A DNA stretch of 64,000 nt from Oscheius dolichura (GCA_932521035.1 OW051493.1:3348001-3412000), one strand, 5' to 3'. Positions 11,931-24,801 are shown, counted from the first letter of the stretch. A program made the numbers and translations. The notes: a model not told the origin generated them from the sequence alone.

Positions 11931-12471
11931 AAAGAATATTAAAAGCGAAGACAAGAGAAAGAAATGTTGAAGTAGGAATCTCGGCAGACGCTGTCTAGCC
12001 GACTAAAATATGTTTATGTTTACGTGTTAGGTCATACGTCCTCAGTCAAAAACAACAAATAACTCGACAACGAGATACGTATATTTCAATTGGTCAGAAA
12101 CGCTGCCGTGGACACTATTGAGTGCGGCGAGCCTGCCCAAGTCTAATGGGAAGGAAACTATGGATACAGGAGAAGAAGAAACCTGCTTTTCAGCTGGAGA
12201 GGATCTGAAGGGAGAAACGCGAGAACCAAAGAGGCAGTGCGGTAGGAGAGATCAGCCGAAACGAGAGACACAAAGAAGGCGCCGAACATTCTGACATTGA
12301 AGCACGCTTACGGAGTGGCCGTTTCGGTCACCTCCCCAATGCTACCCAATCAATCTCTTTCTTTCTATTTCTCTTGGCAATCTCTATTTTTCAGTTATTA
12401 TCAGTTGCTATTTCATAGCCAAAGGCTAATAAGGAGGCTCTACCTTACAGTTTTCACGTCGACACTTTGAA
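11931..12471. other. Intergenic region upstream of LEPROT
   Basis: AT-rich, with no protein-like open frame and no recognisable RNA gene. It presumably holds the LEPROT promoter. Confidence 0.5.
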
Positions 12472-13234
12472 ATGGGAGGAGTTAGAGGTAAAATTTATTT
12501 TATTTTTAATCCGTTTGTCAATACTTGGTAAAATGTAATAATTCTATCGCATAAGACTTCTTCATTATCACAAAATGAATATTATTGCAGCGGTTGCAAT
12601 TTTATCGTTCGCTGGTGTCGTTGGACTAACTCTGCTTGTGTTAGGATGCGCTCTTCCAATGTTCGGGTATGTATTCACATTTTTCTTTCACTAGTTTTGC
12701 TTTAGGAATTGGTCACCAATGTTTGTGATCGCTTTCTATATTATGTCTCCCGTTCCTTTGTTGATCGCTAGACATTATCAAGAAGATATGACTGGTATGT
12801 TATAGACTTTCAGATATTCTATTGATACGTTGAAACTCACAATTTTGTTTTTATTCAATCTGGAAATTTTGAAGCTTCGGAATATGAACCTATCAATAAT
12901 ACCAACAATGTGACGGGCAATTATAAGAATTTTAAATTTAGGAACCAGTGCGTGCATAGAATTGGCCCTCTTTTTGACTGCTGGAATTATTGTCTCAGCC
13001 TTTGGGCTTCCTACAGTATTAGCCCATGCAGGAGTGGTCAGTTTTTTTTGCTCTTACATTTGTTTTTTTTAAACATTCGTGTTCCGCATGTGTTGTGGCC
13101 ATCTGATAATTTAGATTAAATTGCCGGCTATGATTTTTGTGCAATTGGGCAACGCCGTGATGTTTCTCACAATCGCCGCTTATTTCTGGACTCATAGAGA
13201 AGAAGAAAACTCTTGGGGACAGCCTCTCTTCTAA
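12472..13234 (+). CDS. LEPROT / Vps55 family membrane protein
   Basis: Four-TM endosomal protein of the Vps55 / leptin-receptor-overlapping-transcript family, acting in late endosome to vacuole sorting and receptor surface levels. Exons 12472-12487, 12591-12666, 12706-12794, 12942-13036, 13115-13234 give 131 aa, exactly the length of human LEPROT. Family blocks are [59 protein letters not shown] and [15 protein letters not shown]. The 147-bp third intron contains an open stretch that could be misread as an exon, but skipping it restores the family spacing before SAC. Confidence 0.93.
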
Positions 13235-13298
13235 ATGTTCCGTTGACATACCTGTGTTGTAGTGTGGTTCGTTTCTCTCTGTTTGTTTATATGCATCC

Positions 13299-13593
13299 AT
13301 GGTTGTAATGCTCGCATTTGTAAGCACATCCTTCTGTGAAAGCGGTAATCGCTATCTTCGCAATTCTTTCGTAAAGTACGGCATTTCCAAAAGACCCATA
13401 CGTCTACGACATATTTTCAAAGATCGGTATTATTTTCTAAAACAATTTTTGTCACTTATATATTTTTTTGTTTCAGATCCAATTCGCATCTTGTTTTCTA
13501 GTTTGGCTGGCAAATGTTGTTTGTCTTGCTGCAATTTACGCTTATTTCCGGATGTTCAATAATGAAGATATGAACGAGATGTCGCTTTGGTAA
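13299..13593 (+). CDS. Small single-pass membrane protein, unknown
   Basis: Exons 13299-13344, 13377-13426, 13477-13593 give about 70 aa; the first two junctions are uncertain. The last exon is convincing: SIQFASCFLVWLANVVCLAA forms a TM helix of about 24 residues followed by an acidic tail ending EMSLW. AATAAA follows at 13685. It starts only 64 bp after the LEPROT stop on the same strand, so it may be the downstream gene of a two-gene operon. I do not recognise the family. Confidence 0.45.
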
Positions 13594-14158
13594 TGTGTAC
13601 GAGTCATTGTTTATATTTTGTATATAGCCATTCCCACTTTTTTCTCCAATTAACTCAGATATTTATTCTGTAAATTCTTTTGGAAATAAACCGTATTATA
13701 CACCAGAAACTGTTGATCTCAAATTACGAAGCTAGTATCAAATGGAAGGCACAAAGTAGAATAATTGGTGAGCATGAGGGCACAATTAGCAAAGTGTTCC
13801 CTCAGTTACAGAACAGACGGTATGACCGTTCATTTCATCCGACAAGCTAACAGTTGTCGTCTTCTTCAAATAGCCATTTTTAGTTGTTCCTAAAGGCATT
13901 TTTATGCTATTTTTTTATCTAACAAACCATTAGTCAGTATTTTAATTGGTGACCCCGCCACGTGACCGTTTCCATTCGGAGAATTGATGAACCTCGTCTG
14001 CTCTAGGTTGTCTAGACCCATGTTAGACAACTGAAAGCTCTTTGGTTCTTCTTTTATTCCCCAATTCCTTACCCTCGATGATCTCGAAAGTCGACCCGAA
14101 ATATTGAAATTCCTTCTAATGTCTTTTCCCCGCTTGGCCCAGGATCTAAACGAGATGG
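13594..14158. other. Convergent 3' region before GPCR
   Basis: 3' UTRs of the small membrane gene (AATAAA 13685) and of the minus-strand GPCR. No other feature seen. Composition changes back from AT-rich to GC-rich around 13.7-13.9 kb. Confidence 0.5.
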
Positions 14159-16200
14159 TCAATCGGCTCTATGGAAAAGATACCTCCAAATGGAGAATTT
14201 ATCCTGGGTGGGCAGGCGCATTGTCAATCCGCGCATACCACAGCCGTAGACGATGACCAGCTCCTTCCGGAAATCTTTACCAAAGACGATATAAATGACA
14301 AAATTAATGGAGGAGTTGATGATGGCGAGGAAATTGATGGCCTCCCTCGAAAACGTATAAAAGGTGTGGTGCTCGACCATCTGGAAGGGAAAAGGTATAC
14401 TCGACCAACTCTTGGACTGACTAGTGTCTCGGCGTCGAATATCCTCTCCATCAGGGTCAGCACAAATCCCCAAAAGTTACAGATCAAAAATATACAGACA
14501 ATGATGATCAGGACCATCGTGGCCTCTCTGCTCTTCTCCTTGAGCTCGTTCCGCCCAGCAACTCTGGAATTATTTCTCTTTTAGGAGAACAGAAGGCGCG
14601 ACACTCTGATTAAAACGTCTACTAGACACAAGAACACTTTCAGCTGGCAGAGAAGGTAAACACCTGGATAGAGACTACCGTATTCAAAGACCCTGTGATC
14701 GTTTTACCTCCAATTTCACTAAACAGCATCTTTTCATGCATTTTTCTTTTATATTTGACATTATTTAAATTTTTGCTAGAGCAATTCGTAATTAGAGTGA
14801 AATTTCGAGTAGCTTGAATGTGAAATTGGCAAAAATTGATCATATGGTCTCGCTAAAAGGAGAGTTCAACTTCTCTGTCGACGGAACAATGTTCTCCGAT
14901 ATGGCTACGGTATATAAAGCAGAAAGCAGGGTAGCGAAATAAGAGAGATGAGAGAGTACGGCAAGACATGCGCCAGAGTTACAAAACGGGGGTTGGTCAA
15001 TGTTAGGGGAGGGTCACACCTGACTATCTCACGGGCCACGTTCGTGACTTTGCTCAAAGCATCGGCCACCGATCTGAAACATTCTCGTGCTGCTTCCCCG
15101 AGCCTGTTAGGTGAAAACATCGAAAGCCATCCACTTCCAGCCGCCAGCCTTTTGTCCCCCGGACTCACTTTTGATGGTAGTCATATTTGCGGAGACTCTG
15201 CCGGATGGTATAGGCTATGTACGCATTTAGGACGAGCAGGGTTAAAAAGGGAAGAAAGACCATAACGATGTTGGTGAGCCAGAGGGCGTAGACCTGCTGG
15301 TAGACGGGGTTCAGGGCCAGCGGCGAGGGCAGCAGAATGTACGACTGCCAGTTCTTGCCATCGGGACAGCGGGGGTTGATCGTCACCTACAGAAGGGTCC
15401 TGACACGAAGTACTGTATTCCTACGTCGAGTTCAAAAAATTTGGTGGCGTTGAAAAGGACGGCGAAGGTCGTCACGCCCAAGATGGACCAGGCCGCGCCG
15501 CCGCTGCTGCACATTCTCTTGGAGCGGCGGGGGTGGCAGACGGCCAGGTAGCGCTCGATGGTTACGGTGACTGTGATGTAGACACTGCCTGTCTGGGAGA
15601 TGTGGGACAGGGCAAAGGCGAACCTAAAGAGAGACATTGAGAGGACTGGAAGGGACCGACCTCAAATAAGTGAGCCAGGCCACGTAGAGGTCGAAGTCGC
15701 GGGTGTACTCGATGATGTACTCCATGGCGTAGATGAAGAAGGCCGTGATGAGGAGACACGAGTCGAAGACGGCCAACGCCGTCAGGAACAGATTGTTCGG
15801 GTTGCGCATCGACGGCCTGAACGGGCGCCGGTCTATATCTTTCGGAATCCGGAGGGGCCCCTCTAATCGCGGCATTTCTCATTCGGAATTGTCTCCCCCA
15901 CCAAAAAAAGACGGGCGATCTGCTAGATGGAACACCACAGAACGAAATTAATGGGACAATTAGCCAGTGATGATGAAGGAAGAGAGACTGAACCCACCTG
16001 GTGAGGATGAGGGCGGTACTGGCATTTCCGAACAGTCCGAAGAAGCCAATCAAACTGCCGACCACGCTGATCAGGAAGAATTTAACCTGGAATAGGGGAG
16101 ATTTGGACTGAAGGAGGGAGTTAACCTCGAGGAAGTCGTGCGGTTCCAGGCCACACTCATTGGCAGCGTTGAGAACCGTCTCATTTGTGGAGAGATTCAT
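14159..16200 (-). CDS. Rhodopsin-class peptide GPCR, FMRFamide receptor-like
   Basis: Seven-TM neuropeptide receptor at the plasma membrane. Minus-strand exons 16126-16200, 15998-16086, 15661-15816, 15425-15623, 15169-15386, 14422-14563, 14159-14380 join to 366 aa. The N-terminus has N-glycosylation sequons (NLS, NET). TM1 is [14 protein letters not shown]3 ends ERYLAVCHP, a DRY variant. TM5 follows [19 protein letters not shown], then an IRQSL loop. TM6 is [18 protein letters not shown]7 is [20 protein letters not shown], where NSSINFVIY replaces NPxxY as is usual in nematode FMRFamide-peptide receptors (FRPR). The start at 16200 is preferred because an acceptor-like ttttccag lies just upstream; an in-frame ATG at 16248 is the alternative. 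Confidence 0.88.
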
Positions 16201-19200
16201 TACAAGGCAATCATTCACTGGAAAAGAGATCGCTTTTTTCGAGATCAAAGAAGTGAACAGGGTGAGAGAGAGAGAGAGGTCGAATCAAAGTCAGGAGGTC
16301 TGCTTGAGTTCACAGCCGTTCCCTGGGAGAATGATCACGGCCGCCGACTCCCCCGGTGGCCAATAGTTTTCTGATCATATAAGGAAGAGAGGACTGGGAG
16401 AGATAGAATAACATCGTGTAGAATGAATATAGGGAACTCAATTAGGACGAACCGAAATGTTCGGGGAGGAGTAAACGGACAAAATGGATCATCCCCTCAA
16501 GGAGGAAAGAAGTGACCTGGGCAAAAATTAGAAATTATTACCATCAAGTCATGGGGGTGCGGCTTCTTCGTTTGAATAAAGGCCATATAGTGAGGGTGGC
16601 AATTAGAAAGAAGTTCAGGGTTCGGCCAAAAAGCGACTCGAGGACAAAGGATTAATCTTCCCCATAGGGGCTCAGCAGGAGGAGGACTGTCCTGCCGAGA
16701 CTGTACGGGCGCAAGGAACTAGGGCGAAGAAAACCAGAAGAAAAAGGAAGTAGTCCTAAAATAGAGCCCGTTCTCTTTATGAAAAAGGACTCGTCGGGGA
16801 TTGAAGTGGAACTATTTAGACGCGCTTCTGACTGCCCTCTTCCGGAACAGAAGTGACACGCCACTGGGCTGTCGCTTCTTGGAAGACGAAACTCCGGATG
16901 TGTTGAATCACGGCCGGCCTTTAAAGAAGAGATCAGTGTAATCAGTGAGATCAGATGTGAGGTCAGAGGAGGCGTAACAAACAGACATTGAACTGGAGGG
17001 GGGAGAGGCTTCGAAGGTAGCGAGCGAGAGAGGTCATGAGACTACAATTAAGGGGCTTCAGGAGGGACGGCGCTCTCTGATGCCGGTACAGACCCGCCTG
17101 ACTCACAGACAGATCTGAATTTCCGATGATGCACGGATGATTACGGTAGAGATTTCATTAGGCAGATTTCCGCCGGGATGATGAGTCCGCCTAGGAGACG
17201 AGGAAGCGAAACGTGTGTTAGAGGACTTCTTGGGCCCAGAGAACACGTTGGTCTCATTATGACTATGAGAACCTTTTGATAGCGGGGATAATTTGATCGG
17301 GGACAAGAGAACCGGGGAAATAGGGTCAGTCCCCGTGATCAGCCCAGGAAAGGGGCATCCCCCGCCGTCGCGGCTCATTTTGTGCCCTCTAGTCCCTCCA
17401 CCCGGCCGAGACGAGCCCAAAGCTCCTTGATCTGTTCCCTCTGACATTTTCTCTCTCTGCCAACAAACAAATTATTCTCACCGGAAGCCAAAATCTCAAA
17501 CGGTGTTTAAGAAGGTGTGTGTGCCGAGTGGAAAATATTGCAAGGCGGCGTGTATAATAGTTGATCAGGGAGGGGAAGCCGTTCGTGGGGACTGATCAAA
17601 AAGCGGAGACAAAAAAGAACGAGAGAGATCTAGACGTTGTTTTGAGGAAGAGGACACTAAAAGGTGAGAGAATATAACCTTATTTAGGTGCTGGCTGGCT
17701 CCCGAGGGCCATGAACTTTCAAATGTGGCGCCATTTGCATAAGAAGGCGGCGGCGGTGGTCATCCTCGAGGCGTCTTCTCTTCGAATGGAACACCAAAAA
17801 AGAGCAATTATTAGTCGAAGGGCCCGCGAATATCAAAACAGAGAGCGGAAGAGGGTCGACAGTTGTCCTCCCGGATGATCCCTCGAATATTCGACTCTCT
17901 TCCGACGGACTCCGAATCACTGCACCCCAATGGTGGGACAGATTCCGCTACGTCAAGGGATAAAAAATTCAAATCTACGGAGAGAGACAAGAGAGAGTCA
18001 TTATACGGGCGGCGACATTATGGACACCCTCTCAGATCTTCGAACTCTCTCCAATCATCCCGGGCCCAGCATAGTTAGGGAACGGACCAGATTTACGTGG
18101 AGAGAGGACAACGGTTTGTACTCTTGGGGGACGGGGAGAGGTCGCCACCTGGGTTACTGTAGCCTAGAGTTGAGCGTATTGTTGAGAGAAGAGCAAAATA
18201 ATATTTGACATACTGTAATTGCATAAAAGGCCTACGCCGTCCCAAAAATGTCAGTGCGCCCCGAAAGGGCGCCTTCTGGTCTCGTGCGCCAGCCCCAGAG
18301 ATTCCGGAGAGCCTCTTGTGTGAGTTTGACTCTCGGGGACCTTTTGGTCGAGAAAAAAACACTTCTACGAAGCTTCCGGTAGATCAAACTTCTAGGGAGG
18401 TTGTCCTCTTCAAAATGCCCGCCACTGGCCGAATGCCAGACTTACTGTCCCCTCTCTATAGCGACGGATGACGGAGACCAGAGAAAAACACAGTGAAGTG
18501 CATTTCCCACACACAATATATACTCGACTAGATGTAATTTCTATGTAGGGGACACGTAACAATTTCAATCTCTGCTCTTCTCGGTTTGTATTGTTTTTGC
18601 CCCTCGGGCCGGGCCGGCGACGAGTAAACAGCAACGCATACAATCTTCAAAAGAGCCCCTTCCCCTTGCAGGGGGCTTACGTAACTTTGAGTTATGAGTC
18701 TACCCCGTGTTTCCCGGGTGAAAGGGAAATCTCGCTGGAACTGGTGTCTCTGCTCTTCCACCCCCAGGGGACAGGACTGGAATGTGTTTAGAATGTGTGA
18801 ATTCGTCATGGAAAACAGGGAGGACAGGCGGGCAACGGCCCTACCGGGGAGATCAGGAACTTCTTGTCACCTTCGAGGTGACAGAAAGGGCCAGCTGTGT
18901 CAGCTGATAACAACGAAAAGAAATGATGCTGTTCTTGGAAATGGAATATGACATTTGACGGCGGAGGCGACATTTGAAGGGGGACAGGTGGAACGGGGGG
19001 AGCAGGAGGAGGAGGAAGGAAAAAATAGGAAACCGGGAGAGGAAAAGGAATGTTGGGCCAGTCAAAGTGGATTATATACGGACCAGACAACATTCCGGGG
19101 ATAAAAGCTCCGACACTTTGCGAACCCCCAGGAACCACAGAACCGCTGACCCCCGGCCGTCCTCCCGCCCGGTGGCGTCGCACTTTTGATCCAAATTATT

Positions 19201-22200
19201 TAAGTATTAAACTGTTGACATTACGGACACAATCTTCAAATCCCGGAGCAGAGATTTTTTCTGGGAGACACCAGTCAAAGCACCCCGAAATAGATGAAGA
19301 AAGGGCACTGTTCGGCGGGCAAAGGAGGGGGTTTCAAGTTGTTTTTACGTCTCCAATAGAGTGGGAAACTCAAAAAAAATGAGGAAAATGTACGGGTGAA
19401 GTTGTGAGCATGCTGTTGAAACGGCAAAAACACTGAGATTGTTACGCTGACCACATTAAAAATAGGGAGAGGACCGCCTAATCTCCCGCCTCTAATGAAG
19501 GACTCTCTCATTTGGTGGGGGCTCCCTGAGGTGAGGAGACGACCAGTCTTTGTCCTTTTAAGGAAGAGGCCTGTCTGCCCCTGATCTTTTATTCCCCTCC
19601 TAGCCCTAATAAGCTCCCTCCCTCTCCAAAATGGTGCCCGAAAGGAAGCAAGAAACAAATATTTTCACTCTGGGGTGCGTGTGGGTATTTTTGAAAAATT
19701 TGTAGCTCCGTAGCGTCATGGGGGGGGGGGCGATAATCAAGGACCAGAGGGTCAATTAGGCAGCTCTCTCCGGGTGGAGAGAATGAAGCAATTCATGGGA
19801 TTTTTCGGAATAAAAACAATGATGAGAGTGGAGAGAATCAAGGGTGTGGCTCTTTTTAGACCGGGGGGACGCGAGATCATCCAGCCGGCCACGCTGCCCC
19901 CGTGTGCCCATAATGATCCTTTTTGGTTAGCTAAGTGATCAGCCGAATGGATAATCAGCACCTCCTCCTTATTATGGCCCCGTCCTCCCCAGTCCTACGT
20001 AATTGTAAAATCCACGACGATCGCCGACTAATCCAATGCTTCAAAGTCTTCTAATTTGTATTGAATCCCATTTTTGAAGGGGAACGGCTTGGGGGACAGG
20101 AGGATAGGGGATAGACTTCACCTGGTGAGCGACGTGTAGCATGAATAAAACACGGCAATAATGCCACATCAGAACTAGATGATCATTAGGATATCAAACA
20201 AAAAGCCACCAATTACTTATTTTTTCAAATGATTTCGCGATGCCAGAGGGGAGGGGAGAATACGGTGGAATACTGTAGAAAATGGATCTGGACTGCTGTA
20301 TAAAGGATACTTATGGTTTAGGCCCACCAGGAAAGGGCAGACGGCCTGTTTCTTGCTCACAGACCTCATAAAACTCCGGCTACATAGAATTAACCTGTTG
20401 TTAATGGCCTGCCAAGACTGTACGGGTTCGGGAAGATGCGGAACTAGTCAACAGAGCCGGCACAAAGCGAACATCTCGCGTGCAGCCTGCCACAATCCTT
20501 CCTCTGGCCGCTTTGGAGCCAGGAGCCAGGAATGCTATGGGAGGAGAATAACTCGAAACAGATTAAATGGATAGACGAGTTTTGGATGACCGTAACTCGA
20601 GAACTCCTCCTTTTTTAGGGGTCAAACAACAACAAAGTTCGCAGTTCCTCCAGAACAATTAGCAACTCCCCTGTGGCCAGCAGAGAGGAATGTTTTCTCC
20701 AATTAGATACGGTGTAAGAGGGGATAACGGGTCCGGTAGGGGAGGGGGATAAATAATTCCGGCCTTCACGAGGTAGGGAAAGGTAAGCTGATCTGGGCGG
20801 GTCTACCTTAGCCTCCATAACTTATGGGCCCCCGATGTTTATAAGACGCGGTCGCCGTCGTCCTTTCTTTGTTTTCTCCTTTAAAAAATGTCAAGGAGAG
20901 GTCCCTGGCCAACAATTAGGGGAAATTCCGGGAAGTAGCTGTTTGGGGGAGGTGAGGCGGTCTGTACCCGCAGGAATGCATTTTTAAAACTTGACTGGGT
21001 TAAGATAAAGGAGGAGTGGGTCGACAACAACCGGAGCAGTCACTTCTGACCTTTTAGACCCGAATAAAAGACGAATGGGTCAAACACACCCACATGGCCC
21101 CGGCATTAGCACGTATTCAGGAGGATGGGCGCCTACATGATCTCCCTACTTCCTTGGAGTAGTTTCCCTGGCCTGGGAAGTGATCCCGGGCCGTGTTTAA
21201 AAGGTCTTAATTGTCTCTCAGAGAAGAAACCGAGTCACGAGGAGGAAAATGCCGACAGAGTTGTCAAGCGCTGGCTTTTGATAGCCGGCGGCCACTACGT
21301 GTACCTGTCAGCGGGGATTTCCCCTTTACGGGGACCACGCAGCCGGGCAGAGTGTGGAAGGCCCTAATAAGACACAGAATATGGCAAACAATCCAATTAG
21401 GTGGACCCCGGGCTTTTTAAACTTTATGGTTCAAGGAGTCGCCAAGGGATAAGTCGTGGTCCCGAATAGAGGCTCATTTGCAACAACTCCAAGTTTGCAG
21501 CTGTCTCCCCCGGAAAAAGTGCAGAGGAATTTGTCAGAATTGTATATCCGCCTCCCTCTGGAGTTGTCCCTCGTGTTGCCATTCTCCATTGGGACAAATG
21601 GAAGGTAACCGAGGACGGGAGGACAAAAAAGAGCTGGTCTCCTGTTACCTGGGGGAAGGGAGGACAAAACTTTGAAGAGGGATTACATTTCAGGAAGGAA
21701 CTGGAGCTATTTCGGGAAATGAGGTCAGAGACAGGTGAGAAAGGAACAGCTGCCGACACGTCTGAAAGGCGAAAGAATGAAAAGTAACGAGATGATCGAG
21801 AGCTCGCCCAGTCCTCTTGAAGCCGGGAGGACAAGTGGACGACAGGAAGAGGACACCGAGAATTCCCCTCTTCCGAGAAAGGCGGCGGTCAAATTTAGAG
21901 ATTTCTGGTCGAGAAGAGGATGGTCTCCGGGAAATGGCCGGGGTGGGGGAGGAGGGAGACGTACGTACTTTCTTGTCAGAGAGAAGTCATTTTTCATGGA
22001 AAGGGGGAGCCTGCTGTTTACATCTAGCATCCGGTTCGAGTACTCGGAATAAATTTTAAAGACTCGGCAATCCACCTTCGCCCGGGAATAAGCCTCATTT
22101 TCGAACTTTAGAATTAAAATTAGGGCCGGGCCAGAAATCGCAATGGGGACTGCTTGAGAGCCCCCGACTCGGAGACACTCCTCCCCGGGTCTGGCTCAAG

Positions 22201-23872
22201 AAGGTACGAAAGTACGAAGAGATCATGTTTATCCCTCTCAAAAGGGGGAAAACAAATTGTGCCAGTTTTCATTGAATAGGGGTGTCGTTTTCTCTCGTCC
22301 GTCCCAAATAGAGGGTAATGAGATGTCAGAGCCAGAGACCCCCCTGGATCCCACAGTTAGTTCCGGTTGTGAACAGCCGTAGTATCCCGTCTGGGTGGAG
22401 ACTCTGACGTCTTTTGAGCCATTCTTTAAAGAGGAAGAGGAGGGATCCGACCACCACATGGAGGGTGTCTCCCTCTTTGCCCATTCCATATGATGGCTGT
22501 CTGTTACGAGAGCCGAAAAGAAAAACTGGGCCGTTCCGGATGGGACCCGGAAGAATTTGCAGTAGTAAACGGGTCCCACAGGGAACAAAACACATGGGAG
22601 GTGGGGAAAAATTTGGGAGAGAGTAAAATTAGACGGAGAAGGTTCCCAGTAGTCGTCCCCCCAGTGCATAAGACACATCTATTCGGAGTAAAATATGCCC
22701 AGTTTACTTCAATTAATCCCGAGAGGGAGAGCAACCGGGACTCGTGGACTTTGGCGGGAGGTGCCTCTGAGGGAGGATGGCTTCGCCTCGCCCCCATACA
22801 ATCTCGGTAGCATTTGATAAGAGGAAATGTTATTGAAGAGGATACGGTGGGTCGAGACTATTTGCGTCTGGGTTCTTTTGATCGGGGAGAGCAGAGCCTC
22901 GACTGAAGTAGGCGTTAATTTAGAGAAAAAGTACACTGCGTACAAAAATCAACGCAACTTCATTCGGCGACGTTTCTGGAGAAGACGGGGGCCGGCGGCG
23001 AACTCAACTCTATTAGAAGCATATTCACTACGTTTCACAGAATGTGTTTAGAAGGGACAGCTACCGGATATAGTCCCCCGCTCTCAGAAATACCCCCTCC
23101 GACGACAAGTTGGGACGAGACGGGCTTTGTTTAGGAGGAGGAGGAGAAGCGAGCGGGATCCCCGTTCATAATCTAGGCAGTGTCTAGGTTTGAATAACCC
23201 ATAGCGGGGGACAAAGGGGGTGTTCCCCCAAACAAACGACTCTCGGGAAGAGGGGACTCTCCGGGATTAATAAGACACTCTTTGGAGATGATGATCAAGA
23301 GGAGGCCCTTGCCTGACGAGATTCTTCTAGACACAGGAATAGGTTAGACAAGGAAGACGCAGTGATTGATGCGGCTCAAAACAGCTTTCGGCTTGAAAAG
23401 GCAAAACAGATTGCCATAGAACTTCTGCTCCGAAGACGCAAAACACCCGGAAGACACTGCAAAATGAGAGAGAAGAGCCCCGTTTCTGGGAATAGGTTGC
23501 AAAGTGAAGAGACCACCTCGTTTTAGACCGACAAACTTCGTCAAGGAGGATATTGAACCGGGAGGGCAATATCCTCATTATTCCCATAGAACTCATTTCC
23601 TTATTGGAAACTGCTTTATTTTGGATACTTATTGGCGGCCCGAAGTGGCAGGATGTGGGGCCAAGAGATGGGAAGAGCGGGAGGATGGCCTCGACTGTCG
23701 CGATGGGTTACTGTATGCCCTGTACTTGGCACCCTTTCCCCTGCAAAAAAAGATAATCCTGTCAGTCTCTACAAGAACATGATATTTTTCCTGTTTGTAC
23801 CCTGTCGGGATCTGTCAAAGTTGGACTATAAAAGGCATTCTCCCAGTCCACAACCATCATTCTCTTCAAATC
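16201..23872. other. Gene-free, purine-rich region
   Basis: About 7.6 kb without a credible gene on either strand. All open frames are short and Gly/Arg/Glu- or Ser/Leu-rich, which follows from the strong A+G bias of the plus strand. It contains a GA run near 16262-16276 and an 11-base G run at 19720-19730. I see no tRNA, rRNA or repeat array. It may hold distal regulatory sequence or 5' UTR introns of the minus-strand GPCR. Confidence 0.55.
23827..23833 (+). promoter_or_regulatory. TATA box of MSP-domain gene
   Basis: TATAAAA lies 46 bp upstream of the ATG at 23873, with no in-between acceptor site, so the gene probably has its own short 5' UTR starting near 23855. Confidence 0.6.
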
Positions 23873-24801
23873 ATGTGGCCGTTGCTGTTATCCCTTCTAG
23901 CTGGGACTGTACTCTCTCTGACGCTATGCGGCCAGGATCGGAAGCAGACCAATGTGAAGGCTTCCGCTGGAAAGTCGTCCCGCTCAGGAAAGACGAAGAA
24001 GGCCGGCGTCAGCGGCTCGATGAAGACCCAGTCGAAGTCGTTGAAGAAGAGTGGAAAGAGCGGCAAGAAGAAGACGGGCACGAGCAGCAAGAGCAGCAAA
24101 ACTGGAAAAAGTAGCAAGAGCGGAAAGGTCCGAGTCGCCGAAATGACTGAAAAGGTCAACAAGCGCCGGTCCGTTCGCAACTCGGCCAAGGAGAAGTCGC
24201 TGAGCGCCAGCATCTCGAAAGACGGATCGACGAAGAGCGCCAAGCTGAAGAAGAAGAGCGACTCGAGCAGGAGCCTCAAGAGGCAGAAGTCGATCGACTC
24301 GTCGGCCAAGACAGTGGCCGTCGTCGAGCTCCGGGCCGATCCTCCAGAGATAACTCTGCTCCGCGCCGGCGGCCTGCAGAAGTTCAAGTTCATCAACGAG
24401 AGCAGCGCCCGCCGGGCCTTCAAGGTCAAATGCAGCGACAATCAGCGTACGTTAAACTTTCTCTGACTTCGGGTCCTTTCGACTGTTTCTGAAAATGGCC
24501 ATGAGCACCCCATTGGCCACTTCGCTGGCCTGCCGGTCGCTTCACTGTTTTGAAATGACCGGCGACTGGAATAATCGAATCGTTTTCAGTCTACCGTGTG
24601 AGCCCCGTCTATGGCATCATCGAGCCCGGCAGCTTCGCTACGATCCAGGTCCTCCGTTCCGATGGATCACCCAAGGTGGACAAGCTCGTCCTCCTCACCT
24701 CGAAGGTCGGCCAGGAGGGTGTCAAGCCGCGCGACCTGATGGCCAATGCCCACGCGATTAGCTGCCAGGTCACCGTCGTCCCCCTTTTTGTAGATGCATA
24801 G
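23873..24801 (+). CDS. MSP-domain protein with signal-peptide-like N-terminus and Lys/Ser-rich region
   Basis: Exons 23873-24446 and 24590-24801 give 261 aa. Residues 1-20 (MWPLLLSLLAGTVLSLTLCG) look like a cleavable signal peptide. About 22-145 is low-complexity Lys/Ser/Gly-rich sequence with repeats such as KSGKSGKKK and SKSSKTGKSSKS, strongly basic and protamine- or histone-tail-like. About 146-261 is an MSP domain: ADPPEITLLRAGG, FKVKCSDN, YRVSPVYGIIEPG, then KLVLLTSKV. MSP domains form the sperm cytoskeleton or bind FFAT motifs and are normally cytosolic. A secretory signal ahead of one is unusual; alternatively the hydrophobic N-terminus is a membrane anchor. A TATA box supports the chosen start. 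Confidence 0.85.

Noticed and set aside
12875-12941. Possible extra LEPROT exon (ASEYEPINN...)
   Set aside because: Using it forces a 25-bp GC-AG intron and adds residues absent from the family; skipping it gives the exact 131-aa length and family spacing.
15817-15875. Extended GPCR exon 3 starting [13 protein letters not shown]
   Set aside because: No phase-compatible donor; the ttcag acceptor at 15817 gives the normal TM1-TM2 loop ([11 protein letters not shown]).
14527-16366. Plus-strand frames across the GPCR
   Set aside because: Shadows of the seven well-phased minus-strand GPCR exons.
23795-23872. Longer N-terminus of the MSP-domain protein from ATG 23795
   Set aside because: It would place the TATA box inside the coding region and bury the signal-peptide-like leader.
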